A stretch of DNA of 64,000 nucleotides from Mesoplasma coleopterae (GTDB lineage: Bacteria; Bacillota_I; Bacilli_A; Mycoplasmatales; Mycoplasmataceae). Where the stretch lies: the NCBI RefSeq assembly GCF_002804245.1, contig NZ_CP024968.1:736408-800407 (forward strand). The letters are read 5' to 3'. Below, one piece after another: positions 23,594-36,671 of this stretch. Position numbers and translations under genes: made by a program. The notes below the pieces were generated by a model that saw only the letters and a list, made by a program, of their open reading frames with translations, made no database searches and had not been told where the DNA came from. Each line of letters opens with the position of its first letter. The first letter of the stretch is position 1.

Positions 23594-23693
23594 AATGTCT
23601 CCTTTACATATAAATATAATATTAGCACTAATAAGATAAATAGGAATAATCAAAAAAAATAGTGTAGAATTAAAACAAATAAAAGGAGCAAAT

Positions 23694-24206
23694 ATGGAAC
23701 TTAAAGTTGTTAGGCCTCAATGAGAGCATATAGAAGAAATTTTAAAAGCTTTAGAAGATTTTAAAAAATATCCAAACGATATTATTGATAACATTCAAGG
23801 TTCTTCAGATATACTTTCATTCGATAGAATTGAGGATTGATTAGAGTTTGTTCAAAAAGGTGTTGGGAACCCTGGGTGGATGCCTTTTTATCAATATATT
23901 GCGATAGATGAAAAAAATAAAGTTATAGGTTTCATTAATTTAAGACTTAAACTTAATGAGTATCTTTTAAATTTTGGTGGTCATATAGGTTATGGTGTAG
24001 TTCCTTCTCTCAGAAAAAGAGGGTATGCTACAGAAATGTTAAAACAAACCATAAAAATAGCAAAAAAAGAAGGAATAAATGAAATTTTAATAACTTGTTT
24101 AGAATCTAATATTGCTTCTGAAAAAGTTATTTTAAACAACGGTGGAGTTTATGAAGACTCTAAAGCTAATGGAGACAATATTATTAAAAGGTTTTGAATA
24201 AAATAA
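23694..24206 (+). CDS. GNAT family N-acetyltransferase
   Basis: 170 aa. GNAT core: IAIDEKNKVIGFINLRL, then the acetyl-CoA loop VVPSLRKRGYATEML (R/Q-x-x-G-x-A/G form), then ITCLESNIASEKVILNNGGVYE. Substrate unknown; such proteins acylate small amines or protein N-termini. AAAAGGAG precedes the ATG. It diverges from the ABC exporter and converges on pyrG. Trp codons in TGA form at the start (VRPQW) and end (RFWIK) fix the frame. Confidence 0.85.
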
Positions 24207-24229
24207 AAAATCTCGTAAGAGATTTTTTT
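24205..24229. terminator. Bidirectional terminator between GNAT gene and pyrG
   Basis: AAAAAATCTC pairs with GAGATTTTTT around a GTAA loop, with U-rich tails in both directions, in the 24-bp gap between two convergent genes. Confidence 0.85.
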
Positions 24230-24230
24230 A

Positions 24231-25829
24231 TTACTTATTATTAACTATCGCTTCAACAAATCCTTTGAATAATGGGTTTGGTTTATTTGGTCTTGAAGTA
24301 AACTCTGGGTGATATTGACTTCCAACAAAGAAGGGGTGATTTGGCAATTCTACAATTTCTACTAATTGTTTTTCTTCGTAGATACCTGAAAATACTAAAC
24401 CTTTTTCTTCCAATGGTTTTTTGTATTCATTATTAAATTCGTATCTATGTCTATGTCTTTCAAAAACTTCTGTACTTCCATAAAGTTTTTCAGCTTTAGT
24501 TCCTTCTTTAATTGTTGTTTTGTAAAATGCCCCTAATCTTAACGTTCCACCTAAATTTTGAACATCTATTCCCCTAATGAAATCAAAAATAGGGGCAGCA
24601 CCTGAATGATCAAATTCAGTTGAGTTTGCTTCAGGTAAGTTTAATCAATCCCTGGCCATTGAAATAGTTGCAATTTGCATTCCTAAACAAATTCCTAAAT
24701 AAGGTACATTATTTTCTCTAGCAAACTTAGATGCTAAAATCATTCCTTCAATCCCTCTATCTCCAAAACCACCAGGAACTAAAATACCTTTTGCATTTTG
24801 TAAGACATCTTTATAGTTTGATTCATTTAATTTGTCAGCTTGAACTCAATTTATTTTTAATTTTCTTTTAAACTCATAACCTGCAATTTTTAAAGATTCG
24901 ATAACTGATAAATAAGCATCTTGCAATTCAATATATTTTCCTACAAATGTAACTTCAAACTCTTCGTTTGATGCCTTAATTTTTTCACAAAATTTTGTTC
25001 AAGAGTCCATATCTGTTTTTTTAGTTTTAATTTGTAATTGATCTAAAACTAATCCGTGTAAGTTTTGTTCATACATTTCTAATGGAACTTCATATATTGA
25101 TTCTTTGTCAATAGCGTCAATAACATTACTTGTAGGAATATTGCAAAATAGTGATATTTTTTCTTTAATTTCTTTTGAAGAATGTTTATCAGTTCTTTGA
25201 ACTATAATGTCTGGTTGAATTCCTAAACTTAATAATTCTTTCACAGACATTTGAATAGGTTTTGTTTTGTATTCTTTTGATGCGTTTAAATATAAAAGCA
25301 ATGCTACATGAATAAATACAACATTTTCCTTTCCTTGCTCCATTCTTATTTGTCTAATTGCTTCAATAAATGGTTGAGATTCAATATCACCAACAGTACC
25401 ACCAATTTCAGAAATAATAACATCGGCTCCAGAAGATTTAGCAGCCTGATAAACTTTATTTTTAATTGAATCAGTAATGTGAGGAACAACTTGAATAGTT
25501 TGTCCTCCCCAATCTCCACGTCTTTCAGCATTAATTGTTTCCAAGTAAATTTTACCTGCTGATGTCGAAGACATCTTTGTTAATTTCTCATCAATGAATC
25601 TTTCATAATGTCCTAAATCTAAGTCTGTTTCTCCTCCATCATCAGTAACAAAAACTTCACCATGTTGATAAGGACTCATTGTTCCAGGGTCCACATTTAA
25701 ATATGGATCAAATTTTTGCATAAACACTTTTAATCCACTTGCTTTTAATAGGTTTCCTAATGAACTAGCTGTAATCCCTTTTCCTAAACCTGAAACTACC
25801 CCACCTGTTACAAACACAAATTTTGCCAT
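24231..25829 (-). CDS. pyrG: CTP synthase
   Basis: 532 aa. The N-terminal amidoligase domain starts [19 protein letters not shown]; the C-terminal glutaminase has the catalytic cysteine in YLGICLGMQ and the H/E pair in [10 protein letters not shown]. It converts UTP to CTP with glutamine and ATP. Several TGA Trp codons lie in the second half. AAGGAG precedes the start. rpoE lies directly upstream as in many Firmicutes, separated by a terminator hairpin. Confidence 0.97.
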
Positions 25830-25857
25830 AAATCTATCTCCTTCTTCTTAAAAAAAT

Positions 25858-25893
25858 AAAAAAGTTGCTAAAACATAAAAGTCGCAACTTTTC
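25858..25893 (-). terminator. Intrinsic terminator of rpoE
   Basis: AAAAGTTGC pairs with GCAACTTTT around a 15-nt loop and is followed on the minus strand by a T-rich run. It lies between rpoE and pyrG. Confidence 0.7.
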
Positions 25894-25901
25894 TTTAATT
25901 A

Positions 25902-26318
25902 TTACATATTTTCGTCTTCATCTTCATTATAATAGATTGAAGTTGAATCGTCTTCTTCCTCTTCAACGAATAGATCATCATAAATTTCAGGATTTTCGTC
26001 ATCCTCATCTTCTGATATTTTATCTTCTATCTCATCATCAGTTTCAATTGTTTTATTTTTAATTGGTTTTGAGTCAAACTTTTTCTTAACATCTTCAATT
26101 TTTGAGTCATCGCTTAAAGCTCACTCGCCTTTAGTAGAAAGAGCAAATCTAACATCAAGAACTAAATCACTATATAAATCTGCAATAGCTTCATTTTCAT
26201 CATTTTTATGATTGATTGCTTTATCTTTAATTGCATCTCAAATAGCCATTAATTTCATTGGATTCTTACGTTTTTTTAAAACTTGGTAAACTAAATCAAT
26301 ATTTGATAAACTTTCCAT
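25902..26318 (-). CDS. rpoE: RNA polymerase delta subunit
   Basis: 138 aa. The N-terminal folded domain (about 1-75; AIWDAIKDKAI, ADLYSDLVLDVRFALS, GEWALS) matches delta. The rest is a long acidic Asp/Glu tail (EDEDDENPE, VEEEEDDST), the disordered part that displaces nucleic acid from the polymerase. The delta subunit improves recycling and promoter selectivity. The acidic repeat makes opposite-strand frames look open, which are artefacts. Upstream of pyrG as in Bacillus. Confidence 0.93.
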
Positions 26319-26342
26319 TCTATTCACCCTTACTTTCTATTT

Positions 26343-27550
26343 TTACATTACTTCTTTTGGGAAAAAGTATTTTTTAATTGTTTTTTCATCTTCAATATAT
26401 TTAACTGTATTAGCTAATAAACTAAATTTGGTTAATGATTTCACCGTGTTGTTTTTATCAACTATATATATAGTTTGATCTTTGCCATCAATTTCACCGT
26501 CTTTATAAATACTTGGTTTTTTGAATTTTGGCTCGATAAAGTAATATTTTGTTTCTTTTCCTTCTTCTTTTAATAAAGTTTTAATTTCCCTTATTTTAAA
26601 TTCATCAGCTTCCTTTAATTTTAAGAAATTTCTATTAATTAATCTCTCTGATAAATCACTAAGAATATGATCGTTTTCATTCTGACAACTTTTCATGATA
26701 TCAATCATTGTAAAATCATCTAAAATTAAGTATAAATCTATCGGAATATTTTGTCCATTAAAAATATAACTAAAATAATTTTTTATTCTTTGGTCATTAA
26801 ATTCATATCCTTTTTTGTTTAAATCAACTATTCTTTCAAATCAACTTATAAGTGTTACATCAAACCCTGTTGATATTTTATGCTCATAAACTTGTTTGTA
26901 CATATGATATCTTCCAAGTAAATAAGATTCGATTGCATGAATCGTTTTTTTTGGAAAAACAATCTTATCATCTACGATTCTAACACTTCTAATTAAAAAC
27001 TCTGTATCTAATGAAGCGTAGTTAACACCACAGTAATATGAATCTCTCATTAAGTAGTCAATTCTATCTGCATCTAATTGACTACTTACTAAAGAATTTA
27101 AAATTTTATTTGGATGTTTTCCTTCTAATATAGCAATTATATCTTCTGGATTAACTTTATGTTTTTTTAATATTTTCGAAATATTTCCTTTTGGATTTCT
27201 AATTATGTCAGCACTATATTCTTCGTGACTTCTCTTACTTATTTTTTCAAATGTATGAGAAAATGGTCCATGTCCAATATCATGCATTAATCCTGCAAGT
27301 AAAACATTTATTTTATCTTTTTCAGATATTTTAATAAAATCTGGTGATTGAAGGAATTGTGAAATTATATGATAAACACCAATACAGTGTGTAAATCTTG
27401 TATGTGATGCTCCTGCATAAGCAAATTGAGCACCACCTAGTTGAAGTATTCTTCTTAAGCGTTGCATTTCTGGGGTATTAATTATTTCCATGAAAATTTC
27501 ATCATGTATAAAATATCACCATGCACACTATCTCTAAAAACTTTTTCCAT
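26343..27550 (-). CDS. HD-domain phosphohydrolase with frameshift near the start
   Basis: About 400 residues of the SAMHD1/dGTPase-like YwfO family. From 27491 down the frame is intact: TPEMQRLRRILQLGGAQFAY, SHTRFTHCIGVYHI, the HD pair in LMHDIGHGPFSHTFE and LDADRIDYLMRDSYY. The conserved family N-terminus (MEKVFRDSVHGDI) is encoded from the ATG at 27550 but in another frame; a missing base in a T run near 27508-27513 would restore it. A TAG closes the downstream frame at 27528, so otherwise translation must begin at 27491 without a ribosome binding site. Either a recent mutation or a sequencing error. It lies 8 bp after gltX. Confidence 0.78.
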
Positions 27551-27558
27551 ACTAATAC

Positions 27559-29034
<1,476 letters not shown>

Positions 29035-29051
29035 TTATTTTACCAATTTTT

Positions 29052-30866
29052 TTATTTTTTTGTTTTCTTTTCAGCTTTTTGCTTTTCAACTTTGTTTTTT
29101 TGTTTTTCAACTTTATTAGCTTCTTTATCGGCTTGTTTTGTTTTTTTACTTTCTTCTTTTAAATTTTTATTTTCTATTAATGTTTTTAGTTTTTTTTCTG
29201 AAATTAATTCAGTTCCTTCATCAAATAATAATTCATCTTTCGCTACAAGTGTGGCTGCAAAAACTCCTCCAGTTACATTAGTTGCTGTTCTACCCATGTC
29301 AAATAAACCATCAATTGCTCCAAAAATTGCATATACAGGGGCAAAGAATGTTCCAAAACCAATTCCATTTAAAACAGCTGATGTAACAACTGTTGCTGTA
29401 CCAGGTACACCAGCAATTCCAATACTTGCTACTATTGTTGTGAATAATCCTAAAATAAAGAATGCAAAAATATTCATCTCAGCAACCGTTGCTGATCCTG
29501 TATATAAAACAGATGTTATTAGTCCGGCTTGAACTCCTGCACAAGCTACTAATCCAAGAGATGTTGATAAAGGTGCAACAATACTTGTTACTTTATCTTT
29601 AATTTTCATTTCATTTGTTAAAGTGTCAATTGTAACTGGCAATGTTGCATTTGATGATTGTGTTGAGAAACCTTGGATTAAAGGTTTTCATGCATTTTTT
29701 CATCATGCTTTTACATTTATTCCTGATAAAAATAAAATTAATGTCATAAATCCTAACATAATTATTAAACCTAAATATCCAACAGCTAATATTAAACCAA
29801 TAGATGCAAGTGCTCCTATTGCTCTAGTTGTAATTGATGTTGTTAGCATAGCCATTACTGCTAATGGCATTATTTTCATAAATGTCATTAATATAGACAT
29901 AACTATATCTCAAGCTCTGTCCATGAAGTTCATTAAATTATCCATTGACTCAGGATGTTTTTTCCTTACAAATGTTGTAGCATATCCAATTAAGGCAGCA
30001 AGAACAATAACAGGTATAATTGCTGTTGCTGATAATGTAGCAACAAAATTAGATGGTATATACCCTCAAATTATTTCTGGTAATGCTTTAGAGTCTGTTC
30101 TTCCAGAACCGCCAGGTATTTGTTGATCAAAATTTAATCCCTTTCCAATTTTTAAAACATATCCTATTCAGAAAGTTATTGTGAAAGCTATAGCAACGTT
30201 AATTAATAATATAGCTATAGCTTTTCCTGATATTCTTCCCAAACCCTTACTTCCAGGTTTAGCAACAACTCTAAAAATTGCAATAAATACAACTGGTATT
30301 GTAATTAGTAAAATACCATTAATAAATATTTGTCTTAACATTGATGCTCATGTATTGAATTCAATTATTCAATCAATCCCAGATTTGATTTCTGGTGAAA
30401 AAGAAATTGCAGAAATAAAAGCAAGATTTTCACCTTTAGCATCTTTAAATAAAGATAGTTTTGTTAGACCATTTACTACTGCTTCATATCCTTCTATTCC
30501 GATTATTGTTTTTATTTGAACATAATTACCTTTTATTTCATCCATTCCCTGAAGATTTGGTTTTTGAATATAATATTCTGAAATATCTAATCAGTTACCA
30601 TCAACTAGTGCCCAAGCTGATTTTCCATCATGTGAAAATCATGAACCTCCAGGGAAACCTATAATTGCTTGAATAACTATACCAAATATCAATCCTATAC
30701 TCATTCCAATTAAAATTCTGTATACAAACTTAATTTTTATTTGTTTCAATCCATATCAAAACCCACCCATTAAACCAAAAAACAATACAATCGCTAAAAG
30801 TGATTGCCATGTGCTTATGCTTAAAAAGTTTTGAAGAAAAGTTTCTTTAAAACTACTTAATAACAT
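29052..30866 (-). CDS. Dicarboxylate/amino-acid:cation symporter (DAACS, TcyP-like)
   Basis: 604 aa, longer than the usual 420-460. About eight to ten membrane segments; signature regions are STWQSLLAIVLFFGLMGG at the start, then DTLTNEMKIKDKVTSIVAPL and IAGVPGTATVVTSAVLNGIG, which fit the substrate-binding HP1/TM7-HP2 region of the glutamate/cystine symporter family. A large soluble insert lies near residues 60-140, and the C-terminus is a Lys/Glu-rich tail of about 60 residues (KQADKEANKVEKQKNKVEKQ). The substrate may be cystine, glutamate or aspartate. AGAGGA precedes the ATG. Confidence 0.83.
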
Positions 30867-30896
30867 TTTTATATCCTCTTTTTTTCATTATTTATT

Positions 30897-32225
30897 TTAT
30901 ATTAATTTACTTATAGCAATATGAATAATATCTGTTGTTCGTGAAAATGGTGGAGAATATGGTAAATCAATTTGCTCTAAAGCTTCATCCACTTTAGTCT
31001 TTGCTCAAATTAATCCAACAAGTCCATAAATTCTTAAAACAGATTTATTTTTACCTATCATTTGTGCGTTTATGATTTCTTTTGTCTTCAAATCAATAAT
31101 TATTCTTAATCATAAATCTTCTTGACCACTTACATAATTAGTATGATCTTTATCATTTATTAATACTTCTTTTGTTTGTATGTTGTTCATTTCAATAAAC
31201 ATTCTATTTTCACCAGTTCTTGCTAGTTCTAAGTCAAAAAACCTTATTATTGTTGTTCCTAATGCTCCAACGAATTTACTAGATTTATTTTCATTTATAT
31301 TATTTGCTATAATTTTTGCTTGTTTGTTAGCAACAGTTGCTAGGTAAAATGTTCTTGTGTTTTTATATAAATAACTCAAACTACTACAACAATCTCCCCC
31401 TGCATAGACATTTGGAATATTAGTTTCACAATATTCATTAATTTTAATAGCTCCATTTTTTTCTAATTCCAATTTTGAATCCTTTAAAAAATGTGTATTT
31501 GGTAAAACACCAATACTTAAAATAACAACATCACACTCAATAATTTCACCTTTTATTGTTTTGGCTGCACAAACTTTATTATTTGAATCTTTTATAAATT
31601 CGATTATTTCATTTTCTTTACATAGTTTTATATCTTGTTTAGTAATTTCACTTTCAACTAATTCAGTAAACTCTTTATCAAATAAATTTTTAAGCACACG
31701 ATCGGCCTTTTCAATGATTGTTATTTTTGCTTTTGTTGCGTGTCTGATATTTTCAACCATTTCAAGCCCTATAAGTCCTGATCCTATTATTAGCACTTTA
31801 CTACTATCAGTAATAGTGTTTTTAATAATTATTCCGTCCTCTTTAGAATTAACAGTAAAAATATTCTTAGCATCAATATTCTTAATATCTGGGATTATAG
31901 GTTTAGCTCCAACAGCAATTACCAAATTATCATAAGTAATTTTTTCATTTTCAAATGAAATGACTTTATTATCAAAATCAATATTTTTGACTTTAGTTTT
32001 ACTTAATACAGAAATTCCTGATTCTTCAAACTTTTCAATTTTTCTTGCAATTAATGTTTCAGGATTTTCAAAATTGTGACCTACATAATATGGGATTCCA
32101 CATGCGCCCAATGAAACATATTCTTTATCTTGAATAACAATTATTTCGCTTTCATGATCTAATCTTTTAAGTTTAGCAGCAACACCCATACCAGTTGCAG
32201 AACCACCAATAATAACAGTTTTCAT
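30897..32225 (-). CDS. FAD/NAD(P) oxidoreductase, CoA-disulfide reductase / NADH oxidase family
   Basis: 442 aa. The N-terminal FAD loop MKTVIIGGSATGMGVA, the redox cysteine C42 in GACGIPYYVG, the NAD loop VLIIGSGLIGLEMVE and the FAD motif VYAGGDCCSS are all present, and a dimerisation domain ends the protein. The single active Cys with PYYVG is closer to CoA-disulfide reductase than to water-forming NADH oxidase, but mollicute homologues are often called nox. It would keep thiols or NAD+ redox balanced. AAAGGAG precedes the ATG; the gene diverges from topA. Confidence 0.87.
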
Positions 32226-32402
32226 TTTTACTCCTTTTTTGAAATTATTTATATTATAGTCTTATTTTTAAAAAAGTAAAAAGTTATGATAAAACTATAG
32301 TTTTAATTTAATAATATATATAGTCAGAAATTTAAAAAAAGCGATTTTAGTTGAAATTTTTTCTTGAAAAGGTTTTAATTAATCAATGAAAGAAGTGTGA
32401 AT

Positions 32403-34334
32403 ATGACAAAATATTTAGTATTACTTGAATCACCATCAAAGGTTGACAAAATAAAACATTACCTTACAAAAAACTTTCCAGAGGATTCTTTTGAGGTTTT
32501 AGCTAGTGGTGGGCACATTAATAAAATCGCCGACTCAGGGCCTTGAGGTTTAGGTATAGACCTTCAAACAATGACACCAACTTTTAAGATTGAAACAACC
32601 AAGAGAAAAAATGTTTCTGAAATTACTAAAGCTGGAAAAAATGCTGACAAAATAATTCTTGCTTCCGATCCTGACCGTGAAGGAGAAGCAATTGCTTGAC
32701 ACCTTGCAAATTTGTTTACAAAAGATAACAAGGAAATAAAGAGAATAACATTTAATGAAATTACTGAGAGTGCTGTTGTCAAAGCTTTTGGTGAAATGAG
32801 AGAAATTGATTTGGATTTAGTTAATGCGCAATTATCTAGACAAATGCTAGATAAAATAATTGGGTACATGGTTTCTAATTCTTTGCAAAAAAGTACTGGA
32901 TTATTAAGTGCTGGTAGGGTACAAACTCCAGCATTAAAAATTCTTGTTGATCGAGACAAAATTATTAAAGCTTTTGTTGAAACTATTTACAAAAAAATAT
33001 TTGTTGTTGACCAAAAACAAAATGTTAAATTATTTTTATATAAAGATGATAATAACCTAGTGGTTAATGATCCAAAAAACTATTACATATCTGAAGAACA
33101 ATCAAAAGTTATTAAAAATAACTTAGGCGTTGAATACAAGTGTACAAAATATAAAGCTAAAGAGTTTGAAGTTAGAAGTTTCAAACCTTACTCTACAGCA
33201 AGTTTATTACAAGATGGATTTAGTAAATTAAGAATGAGTGCTGCTCAAATTACAGTTGCTGCTCAAAAACTTTATGAAGCTGGACTTGTTACTTATATAA
33301 GAACAGACTCAAATAGATACTCAAGTGACTTTGTCGTTGAGGCTAAAAACTTTATTAATAAAAATTTCAAAGGTGATCTTTTTAAAGAAGCTGTTACAAT
33401 TAAAATACAAGCTAATGCTCAAGAGGCCCATGAATCAATCAGACCAACTGATTTAAATCAAAGACCTGAAAACATATCTTCTCAAATAGAAGATAAAAAT
33501 ATGATTAGACTTTATAATTTAATTTGGTGAAATACTGTTAAATCATTAATGAAAGGTCCAAGTGGTTTCTACCATAATTGAACTTTCTGAAATAATGGTT
33601 ATGAATTTAAACAAAGTTGAAAAGAAGTTTTAGATTTAGGATATAACAAATTAGATAAATCAGAAACCGATGAAGATATTGAATTAGACGAAAATGATGA
33701 TGAGATTTTAAATGATGATGAAGTTAAACCTCCTTTTGAATTTAAAGAAAATTATGTATTTACTATAGGTAAAGAAGCAATTGTTACTGAAGATGCTAAA
33801 ACTTCTCCTCCAAGGATGTTTAACCAAGCTAGCCTTGTTAGAGAATTGAAAGATTTAGGAATTGGCAGACCTTCAACTTATACTCCAACTCTTTCGAAAC
33901 TGAAAGAACGTGAATATGCTATACCTCATAGAGGTAAACCTTTTGAAGTAACTGAAAAAGGTTATCAAGCAGAAGAATTTTTATATGAAAAATATGAAGA
34001 TTTCTTTAATGTTAATTACACTGCTAAAATGGAACAAAATCTTGATAAAATTGCTGAAGGAAACTTTGATCATAAAGATTGAATTAAATCTATTTATGAA
34101 GAACTTAGTGAATCAGTTAAAGCACAAATTCAAGAAGCAAAAACTAGTGACATTAAATGTCCTAGATGTCATGAAGGTAGTCTAGTATTTATTAAATCAA
34201 AATTTGGTAGAGGAAGAGGTTGTTCAAACTTTACTACTACAAAATGTGGATACCGTGAATATGAACAAAAAGACGGTTCTTGATTAGAATATGTAGCTAA
34301 ACCAAAAGAAGAAAAAGAAAAGGCAAAGGATTAA
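32403..34334 (+). CDS. topA: DNA topoisomerase I
   Basis: 643 aa type IA enzyme that relaxes negative supercoils. The Toprim domain begins LVLLESPSKVDKIK with the acidic DPDREGEAIAW motif; the catalytic Tyr is Y298 in VTYIRTDSNRYS; one C-terminal zinc ribbon is seen (CPRCHEG...CSNF...CGYREY). It is shorter than E. coli TopA because fewer Zn ribbons are present, as in Firmicutes. It is one of only three plus-strand genes. The ribosome binding site is weak (AGAAGTG). Confidence 0.95.
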
Positions 34335-34349
34335 TTCTTTACCTTTTTT
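34318..34349. terminator. Terminator after topA, shared with the convergent nuclease-like gene
   Basis: AAGG and AAAG (34320-34328) pair with CTTT and CCTT (34337-34345) with one bulge each side, followed by TTTTTT on plus. The topA stop codon lies in the loop. Confidence 0.65.
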
Positions 34350-34350
34350 A

Positions 34351-35025
34351 TTACGATTTTAAAATTGAAAAAATTTCTTCTTTTTCTTTTAATGCATTTT
34401 CCAGTGTTTCATCATCTATTAAATAAATTTGCTTGTTAATATTATTACAATTTATTACAAAATAATTTTGCAATTCAAAATTTATAAATTTAACTTGTTT
34501 AAATCTTTCTTTCAACAATTCGTTGTATAAAACAACTTGTAATGCTTCTTTATTTTTAGCAAGTAACTTTGTTGTTTTAATGTCACCAATCACATATTTT
34601 TTTAGTTTTGAATTAATTAATAATATATCCAATGTACCAACATATTCTTTACCTATCATTGATAATTCACTTATTATTTCTCATCCTTCTGTCTCAGGAT
34701 ATTCAGCCATTATTTCATTTAAAACTCATATTAATCAGTCTTTCATTTCAGCATGTGAATAAGCTTTACAACAACTTTTTTCAACTCCATTATTTATGAA
34801 ATCTTCAGCAATTTTATGCAAATGAAGCCCTCTAGTTATTCCGAATTCAAGTATTTGTTTTCCTTCTGGTGTTTCGGCAAATGATGTATCAAAAACATGA
34901 TGGGGTAATAAGTCGATTAACTTAGTGACACTTGGCTTTTCTACCTCTATTCCATCTAAATAATATTTATGTGTTTTTTCATCAATAAACACATTATTTT
35001 TTAAAATTTTTTCAACTTTTTTCAT
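34351..35025 (-). CDS. Small PD-(D/E)XK nuclease-like protein
   Basis: 224 aa. The middle of the protein shows a RecB/Cas4-like core: a conserved His helix (RGLHLHKIAEDFIN), a Gly-x-Leu-Asp strand (EYVGTLDILLI), the D-x-K strand (VIGDIKTTK) and a Gln helix (EALQVVLYNELL). All active-site residues appear present. Members cut DNA or serve in repair or phage functions. GGTGGT precedes the ATG. No helicase or recombination partner is adjacent; it converges on topA. Confidence 0.75.
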
Positions 35026-35151
35026 GCTCTACCACCTTAAAAACTTATTATACAAAAAAGAATAAATTATATTTAACATTTGAATGTTAGAAAAATTAAC
35101 TAACCAATTAATTTAATAATAACAAAAGATTAAAATTAAGCGGCAAGTATT
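35026..35151. other. Short AT-rich spacer between uracil permease and nuclease-like gene
   Basis: About 125 bases with no gene. It holds the upstream region of the nuclease-like gene (minus) only; no clear terminator for the permease gene is seen. Confidence 0.5.
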
Positions 35152-36546
35152 TTATTTTTTGAATTTTGATTTTACTCATTTTATTATTCAAAATCCTTCA
35201 TTAAGTTTAGTTGGTAATATTAAATTTAGAATAATTCCTGTAAATGCTGCCAATCCTAATCCTGGAAGATTGAATGAACCAATGTCTATTCCTTCACCAA
35301 GCACACTAAGAACAACTCCTATTACTAAAACAGTTGCTGAAATAAATACATTTCGCATATTCATAAAGTCAGTTTTACTTGTAACCATAATTCTTACACC
35401 ATTTATACTTATAAATCCAAACATGATCATTCCAACACCACCCATTACTGGTTCTGGTAGCATAGATATTGTTTGGTTAACTGGCGCAACAAATGATAAT
35501 ATAATTGCTATAACAGCAGCCCCACCTGTAACTCACACAGACGCAACTTTTGTCATACCTACAACCGCCGTATTTTCACCATATGTTGTATTTGGTGGTC
35601 CACCAACTATACCGTCAAATACAATTGAAATACCATCTGCAATTAATGTTCTATGAATACCAGGGTCTTTTACAAAATCCTTTTTAGTTATATATCCCAT
35701 AGCTATATGATCACCAATATGTTCAGCCATTGCAATTATTGCTAATGGTGAAATTGCTAATATAGCAGGCAAAATATTTTTTGCTTCTTGTTTTCATAAA
35801 GGTTTAAACGAAGGATATCACTCTCACTGTGAAACATCAGTTATTTTTGTGGTATCTATTAATGCTGAATTTTTCATTGAAAAATGAATTATTAAACTTA
35901 ACGCAAAACCTGACAAAATACCAATCATTACCGGTATAACTTTTGCTATACCTTTAGCTTTTAATGTAACTATCACTGTTATCATAAAAGTGAACAAAGC
36001 AATTAATGCAGCAATTCATTGTTTATAACCCTTTGCTGCCTCAGTTCAACTTTTTGAACTTGTTATTCCTGCGTTAACAAGTGCTGATGGAGCAGCACTT
36101 AATCCAATAACCATTATTAAAGGCCCTATAACAATAACTGGGAATATTTTTTCAATAAAATCAGTGCCCAAATAGTAAACTAATATTCCAAATAAAATAT
36201 AAATTAGTCCTGCAACCATAATAGCCACAAATACTGAATTTCCATAAGCTTGATAATTCATTCCAATTGCTGTCATATAAGCAAACGAACTTCCTAAATA
36301 CATTGGAACTTTTGCCTTAGTAAGAGCAATATAAATTAATGTACCTACCCCTGAACAAAATAAAGCCATTGATGATGTCATAACAATCTCACCTGCTAAA
36401 CTATTAATAATAATTGGCACAAGTACTGTTGAACCAAACATTGCAAATACATGTTGAATTGAAAATATAAATCACTGACCATAGCTTTTAGGTCTTTCTC
36501 TAGGTTCTAAAACCAAGCCAATTTCTTCTTGTTTTACTTCTTGCAT
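35152..36546 (-). CDS. uraA: Uracil permease, NCS2/UraA family
   Basis: 464 aa with about 12-14 membrane helices. The UraA-type start region QHVFAMFGSTVLVP and the substrate motif MAEHIGDHIAMG (glutamate on TM8) followed by GGPPNTTYGENTAVVG are diagnostic for uracil/pyrimidine permeases. AGGAGGAG precedes the ATG. The gene lies 26 bp behind a strong hairpin plus U-run and a short leader ORF, so its expression is probably set by attenuation (see separate entries). Confidence 0.88.
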
Positions 36547-36571
36547 TTTCTCCTCCTCTTTCCGTTTTTAC

Positions 36572-36605
36572 AAAAAAAATAATCGTCTATAAAAGACGAT
36601 TATTT
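36572..36605 (-). terminator. Terminator/attenuator in the uracil permease leader
   Basis: A perfect 12-bp stem (36594-36605 with 36577-36588 on the minus strand) and 5-nt loop run directly into a string of eight U. It lies between the leader ORF and the permease start, 26 bp from the ATG. The leader ORF stop codon (36600-36602) falls inside the 5' arm, so a ribosome at the stop would block folding. Confidence 0.8.
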
Positions 36606-36671
36606 GGTTGTTAAAAACTTATTTATGATTATTGACGGCTTATTGTGAATTACTGTAATTAACTTTTTCAT
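36600..36671 (-). CDS. Short leader ORF before the uracil permease (23 aa)
   Basis: 23 codons (start MKKLITVIHNKPS, end KFLTTK) behind a perfect GGAGG Shine-Dalgarno at 5-nt spacing, better than that of many full genes here. There is no marked amino-acid bias. The stop codon is buried in the terminator stem. The arrangement resembles translation-coupled attenuation of pyrimidine genes in other bacteria (pyrBI type), but with a different peptide. It could also be a small independent protein. Confidence 0.6.
   Translation of the reverse strand: MKKLITVIHNKPSIIINKFLTTK

Noticed and set aside
23620..23632. Half of a CIRCE-like heat-shock operator (TTAGCACT)
   Set aside because: The matching GAGTGCTAA half is absent, and the neighbouring genes are not chaperones.
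29092..30519. Open plus-strand frames opposite the DAACS symporter
   Set aside because: They are antisense of a well supported membrane protein; their composition follows from its codons.
35159..35656. Open plus-strand frame opposite the uracil permease
   Set aside because: The minus-strand permease motifs are clear and no start signal is seen on plus.
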